The translations under genes and the position numbers were made by a program. A stretch of DNA of 43,428 nt from an uncultured Dorea sp. (GTDB taxonomy: Bacteria > Bacillota > Clostridia > Lachnospirales > Lachnospiraceae), in NCBI GenBank assembly GCA_947652615.1, contig CANTDX010000026.1, forward strand, positions 1 through 43,428, in the 5' to 3' direction. Each line of letters opens with the position of its first letter. Positions within the stretch are counted from its first letter, which is position 1. The notes under the pieces were generated by a model. That model was not told where the DNA came from. It made no database searches and saw only the letters and a program-made list of their open reading frames with translations. This document shows, piece by piece, positions 9,102-17,102 of the stretch.

Positions 9102-9683
9102 TCATCGTTCCACGATTGGAAATGCCCGGTAATAATTATCTTCTTTCAGTTCATGGAAGATATTCAATGCATTCCCATTGTATCTTCCTGGATAAAACAA
9201 TACAACCGGGCAATAATCCATCACCTGATGTAGGTTATTCAGAATCTTATGGCTTCTTAAAATCGGGAAACATTTTCCAACACCCGTAAGAAATACTACA
9301 GATTCTTCCGATGTATGTTCCATGATATATCTGACAATGAAACTGTCTTCACTATCAAAACACAGCGCATCCGCTATCGCTGCAAATACATAATCCGTAC
9401 CTTCCTCTTCTTCCAGGTCATATAAATCGTCTAAAATCTCTTCCTCAGCCAATAACTGCAAAATCAATTCATACAAGTCATAAATAATCAACCGATATCC
9501 GAATTTCAAAACAGTATTACTATCTGCCAGATTTTTTATCCTGTTGCGGACAATCAACTCCTGCTGCGGCTCATAATCAAACACATAATACCCCACTTCA
9601 TTTCCAAGTCCGGTATTCTTTCTGAATGATACTGCTCTTATTTTCTCTTCAAGAATATCCAACCGTTCTTCTATCGACTTCAT
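9102..9683 (-). CDS. brxB: BREX protein BrxB (DUF1788)
   Basis: This 193-residue protein matches the BrxB/DUF1788 family in length and in its hallmark C-terminal segment VLFYPGRYNGNALNIF, with a helical acidic middle. BrxB is a small core component of type I BREX, needed for defence but without a known catalytic activity. It overlaps the brxA stop by 4 bases, giving translational coupling, and is followed 34 bases later by brxC. This is the standard brxA-brxB-brxC order. Confidence 0.9.
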   Translation of the reverse strand: MKSIEERLDILEEKIRAVSFRKNTGLGNEVGYYVFDYEPQQELIVRNRIKNLADSNTVLKFGYRLIIYDLYELILQLLAEEEILDDLYDLEEEEGTDYVFAAIADALCFDSEDSFIVRYIMEHTSEESVVFLTGVGKCFPILRSHKILNNLHQVMDYCPVVLFYPGRYNGNALNIFHELKEDNYYRAFPIVER

Positions 9684-10312
9684 GCCCGTTCACCTGCCAA
9701 GATTTTTACGATTCGGCCAATCCCTTCTGAAATGAGGAAATCTCTCACTTCTGGCTTTATTATCGGCCTTATGATTTTACGCTTTGTACCGTCGTCCGAA
9801 ATCAAACCTGCTTCCTTTAATATTGATTTGTAATTATCCCGTACTTTCCGTACGCCTGCATCCGTCCATTTTGATGCATTCGTTTCTTGATTCTGTACAG
9901 AATGAATGAAACCTATAATGTCACTGTCGTTAAGATTCAGACATTTTGCAATTAATTTTTCACGGTATACCTGATCCATAAATTCAAAAAACATCCGGTC
10001 GGTGAGCATTACCATAACAACACTGAGTATCTTCTGTGTCTGAGTATCCTGATTCAGAAAAACATCTAAAAATCTCTTGTCTACACTCTGGATCCGTCTT
10101 GCTACAACTGTACGAATCTCATTCGCTCTTGAAGGACTTATTGCATTATATATATTTTCTTCTTCACTAAGTTGCTTGATATCCGTCAATGTTCTCTGTT
10201 CATCTAACAACATTACCATAGTTTTGTGAATCTCCTTGTACCACAGGCAATCCTTTGTTCTACATGGATATCTTTGTTTTAATACATTTAACTCAATCAT
10301 ATATTTTTCCAC
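9680..10312 (-). CDS. brxA: BREX protein BrxA (DUF1819)
   Basis: This 210-residue protein has the length and layout of BrxA (DUF1819/NusB-like, inner-membrane-associated annotation in databases). It has a basic N-terminus, the ARRIQSVDKRFLDVF segment in the middle and a winged-helix-like C-terminus. It is the first gene of the BREX operon, as in type I systems. A good promoter (TTTACA-N17-TATAAT) lies 54-82 bases upstream. Its start overlaps nothing. Known BrxA proteins bind DNA, but their precise role is unsettled. The family assignment rests on sequence feel plus perfect gene order with brxB and brxC. Confidence 0.88.
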   Translation of the reverse strand: MEKYMIELNVLKQRYPCRTKDCLWYKEIHKTMVMLLDEQRTLTDIKQLSEEENIYNAISPSRANEIRTVVARRIQSVDKRFLDVFLNQDTQTQKILSVVMVMLTDRMFFEFMDQVYREKLIAKCLNLNDSDIIGFIHSVQNQETNASKWTDAGVRKVRDNYKSILKEAGLISDDGTKRKIIRPIIKPEVRDFLISEGIGRIVKILAGERA

Positions 10313-10365
10313 CGATTATCTGAATTCAAAATAAAGTACGACCTATATAAATTAGCCGTTTACTT

Positions 10366-10394
10366 ATTATATCAATCAGTGATTGCGGTGTAAA
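10366..10394 (-). promoter_or_regulatory. Sigma-A-type promoter of the BREX operon
   Basis: On the minus strand TTTACA (10394-10389) is separated by 17 bases from a perfect TATAAT (10371-10366). The start of transcription would fall about 45 bases ahead of the brxA ATG. It is the only strong promoter seen upstream of brxABC, the ATPase-protease pair and pglX. Confidence 0.65.
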
Positions 10395-10425
10395 GTCTTT
10401 ATTAATTGTCAAGCATTCTTCTGAA

Positions 10426-11670
10426 TTATCTTAATTGCTCATTAAGTTCCTGCTTCGTTTCTTCAAGCCAGATAATTTTAGGCAGCATCTTCTCATATTC
10501 GTCCTGTTCGTATGGCAGGTTCATAAAATCCAGGATCTCCATATCCGGAAACCATGATTCACAGTATACCGGTATCACATGTTCCGGAACAATACCGATT
10601 CTGTCTTTTCCAAGAAGCCTCTCTGTCATCCCCTTTGCATCATGCAGATAAACTGCGATGCCTTCTTCCCTCAGTGCATTATAAAACTTTATTGCTTCTA
10701 TAGAGCGTGTCCATGCTTTCCCTCTTACACACAAAAAGTAACCATGCTCATTATACCTTACATACAGATCTATATGCGTTGAATTACCACCGCGGCATAC
10801 TTCCCATGGATGTCCTCCGCCCCGCTGTCTGTCATTGTACCAGACTTCAAATTCTGTATCTGAATCAGGGTCAATTTTTGAAAGTCCTTCATCTCTGCCA
10901 TCAGCATACTTATAATACTGCTCCTTTGCAGAAAGTCCTTCCAGATTTTCATACTTATTAGCTTTATAGCCTATAGAACAATATTCATAGAACCTGGATG
11001 CCGTCATTTTCGAAATATATTCTCCTACCGGCTGTCTGTCCGTCTGCTCTTTGATATTTGACATAAAAAGTTCTATCTCTTCATCTGACATATCTTTCAG
11101 ATAGGAATCCTTCCGATCCGGGAACAGTTCCCAGTAATCCTTTCTTGAAATCGTTCCTGTCCTCTGTCTTGCCGACAGGTTGGTATTCACATCCTCATTA
11201 TAAGTTCCATCTGCCAACTCTTCAACCGCTTTCTTTACCGTTTCTTCTATCCAGACAAATAATTCTTTCGCCCCGTACTCATATCCCCCACGTTCTTCAA
11301 ACACCCTTGACTGATAGATCAATTCTCTTCCAAGAAAAAGTGCCCGGTAGTCCTCCCGTTCCAGGGTTACCAGATGAAACCAGTTTACTTCATCCGAGTA
11401 TTCCTCCAGCCACATCTTTGTAAAATCTTCATATGTTTCTACAATCTCCTCGTCTCTGAGATACTCGAAATCATCATAATCCCTGGCCACGCCTCTTTCT
11501 GCCTTCAGCCAGAGTTCCCTTCTTTCATCATCTCCACAGGGCGCAATTTTATGAAGCTGCTCAAACACCTTATTAATAGCATCTGTTGCCTCCTTATCAA
11601 AAATATAATTACCGCCACGAAGCACCTGTATCCAGTGACTGATCTTTGGTGCTTTCATTCCATCACCCAT
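10426..11670 (-). CDS. Conserved protein of unknown function, 414 residues
   Basis: I do not recognise a named family. The protein is acidic, soluble, without signal peptide or membrane segments. Its N-terminal half is helical. Its C-terminal third has an ordered alpha/beta look, with a distinctive stretch GGGHPWEVCRGGNSTHIDLY followed by segments that end near NLPY. ATG at 11670 is chosen because GGAGG stands 9 bases ahead; an ATG at 11679 directly abuts that site. It lies just upstream of the BREX promoter on the same strand, has the same AT-rich composition as BREX, and has no clear terminator after it. It may be island cargo or an unrelated neighbour. It is not a known BREX component. Confidence 0.7.
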   Translation of the reverse strand: MGDGMKAPKISHWIQVLRGGNYIFDKEATDAINKVFEQLHKIAPCGDDERRELWLKAERGVARDYDDFEYLRDEEIVETYEDFTKMWLEEYSDEVNWFHLVTLEREDYRALFLGRELIYQSRVFEERGGYEYGAKELFVWIEETVKKAVEELADGTYNEDVNTNLSARQRTGTISRKDYWELFPDRKDSYLKDMSDEEIELFMSNIKEQTDRQPVGEYISKMTASRFYEYCSIGYKANKYENLEGLSAKEQYYKYADGRDEGLSKIDPDSDTEFEVWYNDRQRGGGHPWEVCRGGNSTHIDLYVRYNEHGYFLCVRGKAWTRSIEAIKFYNALREEGIAVYLHDAKGMTERLLGKDRIGIVPEHVIPVYCESWFPDMEILDFMNLPYEQDEYEKMLPKIIWLEETKQELNEQLR

Positions 11671-11696
11671 TTTATACATCCTCCACCATATAAGAA

Positions 11697-11719
11697 GGCT
11701 GTCCCTAAGCAGAACAGCC
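11697..11719 (-). terminator. Weak hairpin after mrp
   Basis: On the minus strand GGCTGT pairs with ACAGCC across an 11-base loop, 11 bases after the mrp stop, and is followed by TTCTTATAT. The stem is short and the T tract is interrupted, so termination would be partial at best. It marks the step between the GC-richer housekeeping genes and the AT-rich BREX side. Confidence 0.3.
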
Positions 11720-11730
11720 CTCTCCTATCC

Positions 11731-12567
11731 CTATATCTTATTCACCGCCGCACTCAGATACTCGTTGCTGATCTCATGGAACCGCTCTTCTTCCACAGCC
11801 CTGGCAAGCCCCGCATCGATCGGCATCTTGCCTAACACCGGAATCCCAAGTTCCTCTGCAGCCTGGTCGATATGACTCTCCCCGAACACAGAGATCTTCT
11901 TACCGCAGTCCGGACATACCAGATAACTATAATTCTCAACGATCCCAAGCACCGGAATATTCATGGCCTTCGCCATATGATAAGCCTTCTTCACGATCAT
12001 CTGAACCAGATCCTGCGGAGATGTCACGATCACTACACCGTCCACCGGAAGAGACTGGAACACCGTAAGCGGCACATCCCCGGTTCCGGGCGGCATGTCC
12101 ACAAATAGATAATCCAGGTCTCCCCACATAACATCCGTCCAGAACTGAGTAACGACCCCTGCGATCACCGGGCCTCTCCAGATTACCGGGTCGGACTCAT
12201 TCTCAAGAAGGAGGTTCACCGACATGATCTTCGTGCCGTCCTTCGCCTCACATGGGAAGATCCCGGCCTCGTCTCCCTTAGCCTTATCGTGGATCCCGTA
12301 CATCTTCGGAACGGACGGTCCTGTCACATCCGCATCCAGAATACCGACCGCGAATCCCTGCTCCCGCATCATACGTGCAAGTGACGCCGTCACCATAGAC
12401 TTGCCTACTCCGCCCTTGCCGCTGACAACGGCGATCACCTTCTTAATATGTGAAAATGCATTCGCCGGCTGCCTCATATCCTCCGGCTTGCTGCTGCATG
12501 TCCCTGCATGGGCACATCCGGCGCAGTCCGATGATGTGCAGCCGTTCTGCTGCTGTTCTTCTGCCAT
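11731..12567 (-). CDS. mrp: Mrp/NBP35-type iron-sulfur carrier P-loop ATPase
   Basis: Mrp (ApbC) proteins are cytoplasmic ATPases that bind and deliver [4Fe-4S] clusters. This 278-residue protein has the deviant Walker A GKGGVGKS near residue 50, a switch-like DADVTGPSVPK, the DMPPGTGD motif, and a CxxC (CPDCGKK) near residue 220. The N-terminal extension carries a cysteine cluster (CTSSDCAGCAHAGTC), common in Clostridia members. GGAGGCAGGAATT precedes the ATG. It follows ridA by 20 bases and is probably cotranscribed with it. Confidence 0.92.
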   Translation of the reverse strand: MAEEQQQNGCTSSDCAGCAHAGTCSSKPEDMRQPANAFSHIKKVIAVVSGKGGVGKSMVTASLARMMREQGFAVGILDADVTGPSVPKMYGIHDKAKGDEAGIFPCEAKDGTKIMSVNLLLENESDPVIWRGPVIAGVVTQFWTDVMWGDLDYLFVDMPPGTGDVPLTVFQSLPVDGVVIVTSPQDLVQMIVKKAYHMAKAMNIPVLGIVENYSYLVCPDCGKKISVFGESHIDQAAEELGIPVLGKMPIDAGLARAVEEERFHEISNEYLSAAVNKI

Positions 12568-12587
12568 AATTCCTGCCTCCTTTGATC

Positions 12588-12965
12588 TTACTCGTTCACC
12601 GCCGCAATCAATTCAATCTCACACTTCACATTCTTCGGCAGAGTCTTTACCGCCACGCAGCTTCTCGCCGGCTTGGATGTGAAATACTTTGCATACACTT
12701 CATTGAACGCCGCAAAATCCCCCATATCCGCCAGGAAACAGGTGGTCTTAAGCACATTCTCATAGGAAGTGCCTGCTGCCTCTAACACTGCGCCCAAGTT
12801 CCTGCACACCTGGTCTGCCTGTTCCTCGATGGTCTCTGCCTCGATCGCATCCGTTGCCGGATTGATCGGAATCTGTCCTGCCGAATAAAAGATCCCATTG
12901 TGTACATACCCCTGTGAATATGGTCCCAACGCCTTAGGCGCTTTTTCTGTTGCAACTACTTTCAT
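12588..12965 (-). CDS. ridA: RidA family reactive enamine/imine deaminase
   Basis: RidA hydrolyses 2-aminoacrylate and related reactive imines released by PLP enzymes, protecting cytoplasmic enzymes. At 125 residues it has normal family length. It shows the conserved AIGPYSQ-like start (KALGPYSQGYVHNG), the GQIPINPAT loop and the C-terminal CEIELIAA with a preceding SRSC-type arginine segment (PARSCVAVKTLPK). GAAGGAGATAAGTT precedes the ATG. It is unrelated in function to the neighbouring two-component genes upstream. Confidence 0.93.
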   Translation of the reverse strand: MKVVATEKAPKALGPYSQGYVHNGIFYSAGQIPINPATDAIEAETIEEQADQVCRNLGAVLEAAGTSYENVLKTTCFLADMGDFAAFNEVYAKYFTSKPARSCVAVKTLPKNVKCEIELIAAVNE

Positions 12966-13069
12966 AAACTTATCTCCTTCTTTATTATTTTCTATTATTA
13001 TTGTACTACCTGAACCATAGTATAATCAATACCTTTTTCCAAATCTGTAATCAGCCGTAACAGGCAATG

Positions 13070-13693
13070 TCACCTTGCCGCATTCAGGTAATGGACCGCT
13101 AACTGGGTACGGTCCCGAAGCCCCGTCTTATCCAGGATATTACTGATATAATTGCGCACCGTCCCCTCGCTTAAGAACAGCTCCCCTGCAATCTCCTTAT
13201 TGCTTAGCCCCTCCGCCACCAGAGATATGACCTTAAGTTCTTTCTCGCTGATCTCATATTCCTTCCAGTCGACTCCCTTCTCCTCCTTAAAAAGCCCCGG
13301 AATCCGGGATATGATCTCTGTACCGAATACCGTCTGACCAGTGCAGACTGCCTTAAGCGCCGGGAGGATACTGGTATAATCCTGTTTAAGCAGATAGCCC
13401 TTTACACCGTATTTTAATGCCTTCACGATATATTCATCATCGGAAAATGTGGTCAGAAGCAGAATCCTCGCCTCTGGATATTCCGAGAGGATCTCCTTCG
13501 CAGCATCAAGCCCGCTTACCTCCTGCATCCGAATGTCCATCAGCAGCACATCCGGCTTATATTGCCGATACAGCTCCAATGCCTCGCTGCCATCCTGACC
13601 CGTCGCGGCAACCTTGACATCCTCCCCGGCTTCCAAGATCGTCTTCAAAGCACTGGCAACCAGCACATCATCATCCACAACTACTATCTTCAC
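13070..13693 (-). CDS. NarL/FixJ-family response regulator (LnrK-like)
   Basis: This 207-residue regulator has a receiver domain with the acidic pocket VDDD (6-9), phospho-acceptor Asp53 (LLMDIRM) and switch Thr in LLTTF. A LuxR-type helix-turn-helix follows (GLSNKEIAGELFLSEGTVRNYI). The start is GTG at 13693: it overlaps the kinase stop (GTGA) and has AAAGGAGA 7 bases ahead. An upstream ATG would add 15 residues from the kinase gene without homology. It is paired with the kinase just upstream and lies divergent from an ABC transporter, so it probably activates that transporter. The repeat at 14911-14936 is a likely binding site. Confidence 0.9.
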   Translation of the reverse strand: MKIVVVDDDVLVASALKTILEAGEDVKVAATGQDGSEALELYRQYKPDVLLMDIRMQEVSGLDAAKEILSEYPEARILLLTTFSDDEYIVKALKYGVKGYLLKQDYTSILPALKAVCTGQTVFGTEIISRIPGLFKEEKGVDWKEYEISEKELKVISLVAEGLSNKEIAGELFLSEGTVRNYISNILDKTGLRDRTQLAVHYLNAAR

Positions 13694-14835
13694 TGAATTC
13701 TCCTTTCTTCTTTGGGTACCGTAATATAGATCCTCCATCCCCGGTCCGAACGGATCTCAAGATGCCCGCCGAAGGCATCCACCCGGTCCTGCATGTTACA
13801 AAGCCCGATCCCTCTGTCCGACTCTGCCTTCCAGCCCCTATCCGCTTCCAGATCCGCCATCCCTTGATTGGTTGAACGAAGTCTGTCCGGTGCCGCCGAT
13901 CCGTTATCCTCCACGATCAGCTGATACAGCCCCGGATGCTCCCTTGCCGTGACCCGCACCCATGTGGCATCGCTGTGTTTTGCCACATTGTGCAGGGCTT
14001 CCTTCACTATGGCGATGAATCCATACCGGATCTCCCTGGGCACATCATAGCCCATATCATACGCAAGCTGCGCCCGGCAGAAGGTGAAATCCTTCACCAG
14101 ACTCTCTAAGACCTCCCGAAGATTGATCGATTCGTCGTGAAGGTCATGAACACTCTCCCGCACACTGGTCATCGCCGCATTCAAGGTCTCATTAAGCTGC
14201 CCCAGCGGCCCCTTAAGATCTCCTTCCCCATGTACCGCCTTCATAGCGCCCACCATCAGGATCGCGCGGGACAGCATATGGCCTACATTGTCGTGGATCT
14301 CACGGGCGATCCGGTTCCGCTCTCGAAGCGTCGCCGTATAGATCTCATAATCCTGGTTCTTAAGGATACTCTGATTCTTCTCCCGAAGCAGCAGATTCTT
14401 CTCCACACCGTCATCCCTGGTCCTCCTGTATCTCTCCTCTATCAGAATATACTCCCTCGTCTGATACTGCATAATTCCCGCGATCAGGCAGCCCACTCCG
14501 GCAAAGCAGACGGCTTCCGGATTCGAAGCAAAGGAAAAGAGACTCCCCGCTCCCAAGAGCACTGCCATCAGATAACGGCGTTCTTCCAGTATGCCATATA
14601 ATACCAGCGGGGTAAAAAGAAACAGCTTCGGACACACCAACGCAGACCCAAGCAGAAACCAGGCCAGGCATCTGCGGATCCTGACCGGATGAAGCGCCGG
14701 TTTCATGAGACAATCGGCGCAGGCATACAGAAGCGCCCCAAGCGCCGCGGCCACAAAGGGAATATCCACCGTCACAAGGATTGCCGCCATCAGACAGTAG
14801 ATCCATAACACGGCCTGATCCACCACGCGTTTCAT
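13690..14835 (-). CDS. Membrane sensor histidine kinase, HisKA_3 type (LnrJ-like)
   Basis: This kinase of 381 residues begins with about six hydrophobic segments (residues 5-125). A coiled-coil linker follows, then a HisKA_3 dimerisation domain with phospho-acceptor His181 in REIHDNVGHMLS, and a HATPase_c domain (N box EALHNVAKHSDA, G box GIGLCNMQDRV). The ATG at 14835 is chosen because GGAGGAAAGAGGC stands directly ahead; an ATG at 14859 lacks such a site. The stop overlaps the response-regulator start. Almost no extracellular loop is present, so it probably senses a signal within the membrane, as DesK and LnrJ kinases do. Together with the divergent ATPase and two permeases it matches the linearmycin-resistance gene layout. 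Confidence 0.88.
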   Translation of the reverse strand: MKRVVDQAVLWIYCLMAAILVTVDIPFVAAALGALLYACADCLMKPALHPVRIRRCLAWFLLGSALVCPKLFLFTPLVLYGILEERRYLMAVLLGAGSLFSFASNPEAVCFAGVGCLIAGIMQYQTREYILIEERYRRTRDDGVEKNLLLREKNQSILKNQDYEIYTATLRERNRIAREIHDNVGHMLSRAILMVGAMKAVHGEGDLKGPLGQLNETLNAAMTSVRESVHDLHDESINLREVLESLVKDFTFCRAQLAYDMGYDVPREIRYGFIAIVKEALHNVAKHSDATWVRVTAREHPGLYQLIVEDNGSAAPDRLRSTNQGMADLEADRGWKAESDRGIGLCNMQDRVDAFGGHLEIRSDRGWRIYITVPKEERRIQ

Positions 14836-14910
14836 GCCTCTTTCCTCCTCCGTTTTCATATACGCACCATTTCCTTCACGATATTACTATCGCATTCTCA
14901 CATCTATTAC

Positions 14911-14936
14911 AAATGTCACATCATCTTCTGACACTT
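14911..14936. promoter_or_regulatory. Inverted repeat, probable response-regulator operator
   Basis: AAATGTCA and TGACACTT are 8-base arms (7 of 8 complementary) separated by 10 bases. They lie in the 165-base gap between the kinase and the ABC operon and overlap the predicted -35 of the latter. Arms of this size and spacing suit a LuxR-type regulator dimer, and the neighbouring response regulator is the obvious candidate. Confidence 0.5.
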
Positions 14937-14955
14937 GGCACTACCATTATATACT
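14928..14955 (+). promoter_or_regulatory. Promoter of the ABC-2 transporter operon
   Basis: CTGACA (14928-14933), 16 bases, then TATACT (14950-14955), about 40 bases before the ATG at 15001. The -35 is imperfect and sits inside the inverted repeat, which fits an activator-dependent promoter. Confidence 0.45.
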
Positions 14956-15000
14956 TCAATTCTTTATACTACAAGTATGAACCTGAAAGGAGGCAATTTT

Positions 15001-15945
15001 ATGAGTTCATCTGATATGATACGAATAGAGAATCTGGTGAAGAGATACCAGGATTTAGTGGCACTTGACCATCTGACACTTTCCATACAGGAGGGCGAGA
15101 TCTTCGGGCTCTTAGGGCCTAACGGCTCCGGCAAGACGACGGCGATCAACTGCATGCTTGCCCTGTTAAAATACGACAAAGGCAGCATCACCGTTTTTGG
15201 CAGGAACATGCAGCCTGACAGCTATGATATCAAGAAACAGATCGGCGTAGTCATGCAGAATGTCGCCGTATTTGAACAGATGTCCGTCCAGGAAAATATC
15301 GACTACTTCTGCGGACTCTACATCAGGGACAAGGCGAAGCGCCAGAGCCTTGTGGAAGAGGCCATCGCATTTACCGGACTTACGGATTACCGGAAGATGC
15401 GCCCCAAGAAGCTCTCAGGCGGTCTGCTTCGGCGGCTTAACATTGCCTGCGGCATCGTCCACAAACCAAGGCTGATCATCATGGATGAGCCTACCGTTGC
15501 CGTCGACCCCCAGAGCCGCAACAAGATCTTAGAAGGGATCGTCGAGCTTAACCGGCAGGGTTCTACCATTATCTACACTTCCCACTATATGGATGAGGTG
15601 GAGCAGATCTGTTCCAGGATCGCTATCATCGACCATGGACGCGTGCTGGCGACAGGAACCACCGAGGAACTGAAACAGATGATCAAGACCGGAGAGACCA
15701 TTACCATTGAAGCCATAGAATTGGACGACACGCTGCTTGCCGCGGTCCGCGGCCTCCCCCACGTCTTTGACTTAACTTATGAAGACAGAATATTGAAGAT
15801 CCGGCTTAGCACCGCCAGACACAATCTGGTGCGCATCTTGAATTTCCTCAAGGAGCATGACATAAGCTTCGGCCGCGTCTTCTCAGAACTGCCGACACTC
15901 AATGATGTCTTCCTTGAGATCACCGGCAAGGAATTAAGAGATTAA
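15001..15945 (+). CDS. ABC transporter ATP-binding protein (LnrL-like)
   Basis: This 314-residue ATPase powers an export complex with the next two gene products. It shows Walker A GPNGSGKTT, the Q-loop VVMQNVAVFEQMS, the signature LSGGLLRRLNIA, Walker B LIIMDEPTVAVD and the H-loop TSHYMDE. A C-terminal regulatory region follows, as in ABC-2 ATPases. The ATG at 15001 is preceded by AAAGGAGGCAATTTT. An upstream TTG extension is unlikely. The gene is 14 bases ahead of the first permease. In related systems the complex removes membrane-active antibiotics; the actual substrate here is unknown. Confidence 0.92.
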   Translation: MSSSDMIRIENLVKRYQDLVALDHLTLSIQEGEIFGLLGPNGSGKTTAINCMLALLKYDKGSITVFGRNMQPDSYDIKKQIGVVMQNVAVFEQMSVQENIDYFCGLYIRDKAKRQSLVEEAIAFTGLTDYRKMRPKKLSGGLLRRLNIACGIVHKPRLIIMDEPTVAVDPQSRNKILEGIVELNRQGSTIIYTSHYMDEVEQICSRIAIIDHGRVLATGTTEELKQMIKTGETITIEAIELDDTLLAAVRGLPHVFDLTYEDRILKIRLSTARHNLVRILNFLKEHDISFGRVFSELPTLNDVFLEITGKELRD

Positions 15946-15959
15946 GGAGGGAAGATAAG

Positions 15960-17102
15960 ATGTTACATTTGTTCAAATATCGTTTCCTGCAGATCATACG
16001 AGATTACTCCGCTATGTTCTGGGCGCTGGCTTTTCCCATCATACTTGGTACTCTCTTCTACCTATCGTTCGGCCACGTCGGGCTTGAGGCCACCGGTGAT
16101 TCTGCGTGGGATGTGATCAAGGTTGCCGTGCTCCGGGAAGATACTTCCTCGGAAAACGCCCGTGCCTTTGAATCCTACCTCGCAATGATGGAAGAAGAGA
16201 TGCTTGATATCCAGGACATTTCCAAAGAGACAGAGGCCTTAGACGCCCTGAATGAAGAAGAGATTGCAGGAATCTACTATATCAGAGAAGAACCTTCCCT
16301 TACCGTTGCCAAGAACGGGCTCAATGAAAGCATCCTGACCTCTCTGCTTGAGAGCTATAATCAGAATGCCGCCATGTTCAGGAAGATTGCCATGACACAC
16401 CCGGAGAATCTTCCGAATGCCGTTGCCGCTTTAGAAGATTATCGTCAGGCTACCGAAGAGGTGTCGCTTGCAGGCAAGGATCTGAATCCGAACGTCCAGT
16501 ATTTCTTCGCGCTGGTAGCCTATGCCTGTCTCTCCGGCACTTTCCTGGGCGTCAAATCAAGCCTCGACGGTCAGGCGAACTTAACCGCGCTTGGCGCAAG
16601 ACGCAGTATCACGCCGACCCACAAGCTTACGCTGATCCTCATAGATATGAGTGTACTCTTTGTAATCCATTTCTTCAATATCCTGATCCTGTGCCTGTAT
16701 ATTACCAGGGTACTTGGTATCAGCCTTGGGGATGACATCGGCGCCCTTCTGCTTGTGGATTTTATGGGAAGCATGATCGGAGTCTGCATGGGGATCGCCA
16801 TCGGCTGCCTGACCCGGATGTCTCTTAGGATGAAGATGGGCATATCCGTCTTATTCACCCTGTTTCCCGGATTCCTCGCCGGTCTGATGTTGGGAAATAT
16901 GAAGAATATCATTGAACTCCACTGCCCCATCATCAACCGCATCAACCCGGCCGCCGTCCTAAGCGACGCATTCTACTGCATGGGTATCTACAACGATACC
17001 GAACGGTTCACCAGATGCCTGCTGATTCTTGCCCTGATGTGCATATGTCTGCTGACTGTCGCATTCTTAGGTATAAGGAGGGAACGCTATGACAGTATTT
17101 AA
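15960..17102 (+). CDS. ABC-2 type permease, first subunit (LnrM-like)
   Basis: This 380-residue membrane protein has one N-terminal transmembrane segment (about 20-38). A large extracytoplasmic region of about 150 residues follows, then five or six C-terminal transmembrane segments (from about 180). That is the standard ABC-2 exporter layout. AAGGAGGGAAGATAAG precedes the ATG. Its end overlaps the second permease gene by 14 bases. With the ATPase and the second permease it should form a heteromeric exporter of hydrophobic compounds such as lantibiotics or polyenes; this substrate class is inferred from similarity of gene layout only. Confidence 0.87.
   Translation: MLHLFKYRFLQIIRDYSAMFWALAFPIILGTLFYLSFGHVGLEATGDSAWDVIKVAVLREDTSSENARAFESYLAMMEEEMLDIQDISKETEALDALNEEEIAGIYYIREEPSLTVAKNGLNESILTSLLESYNQNAAMFRKIAMTHPENLPNAVAALEDYRQATEEVSLAGKDLNPNVQYFFALVAYACLSGTFLGVKSSLDGQANLTALGARRSITPTHKLTLILIDMSVLFVIHFFNILILCLYITRVLGISLGDDIGALLLVDFMGSMIGVCMGIAIGCLTRMSLRMKMGISVLFTLFPGFLAGLMLGNMKNIIELHCPIINRINPAAVLSDAFYCMGIYNDTERFTRCLLILALMCICLLTVAFLGIRRERYDSI

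Noticed and set aside
10426..11670. The 414-residue gene as a BREX component
   Set aside because: No similarity to any BREX core or accessory family I know, and it lies ahead of the brxA promoter.
1..11722. ACAGCCCTC at both ends of the AT-rich region (1-9 and 11714-11722) as target-site duplication
   Set aside because: Only 9 bases match, and the sequence lies in two unrelated hairpins; the left edge is also not the end of the island, since pglZ and brxL should lie beyond.
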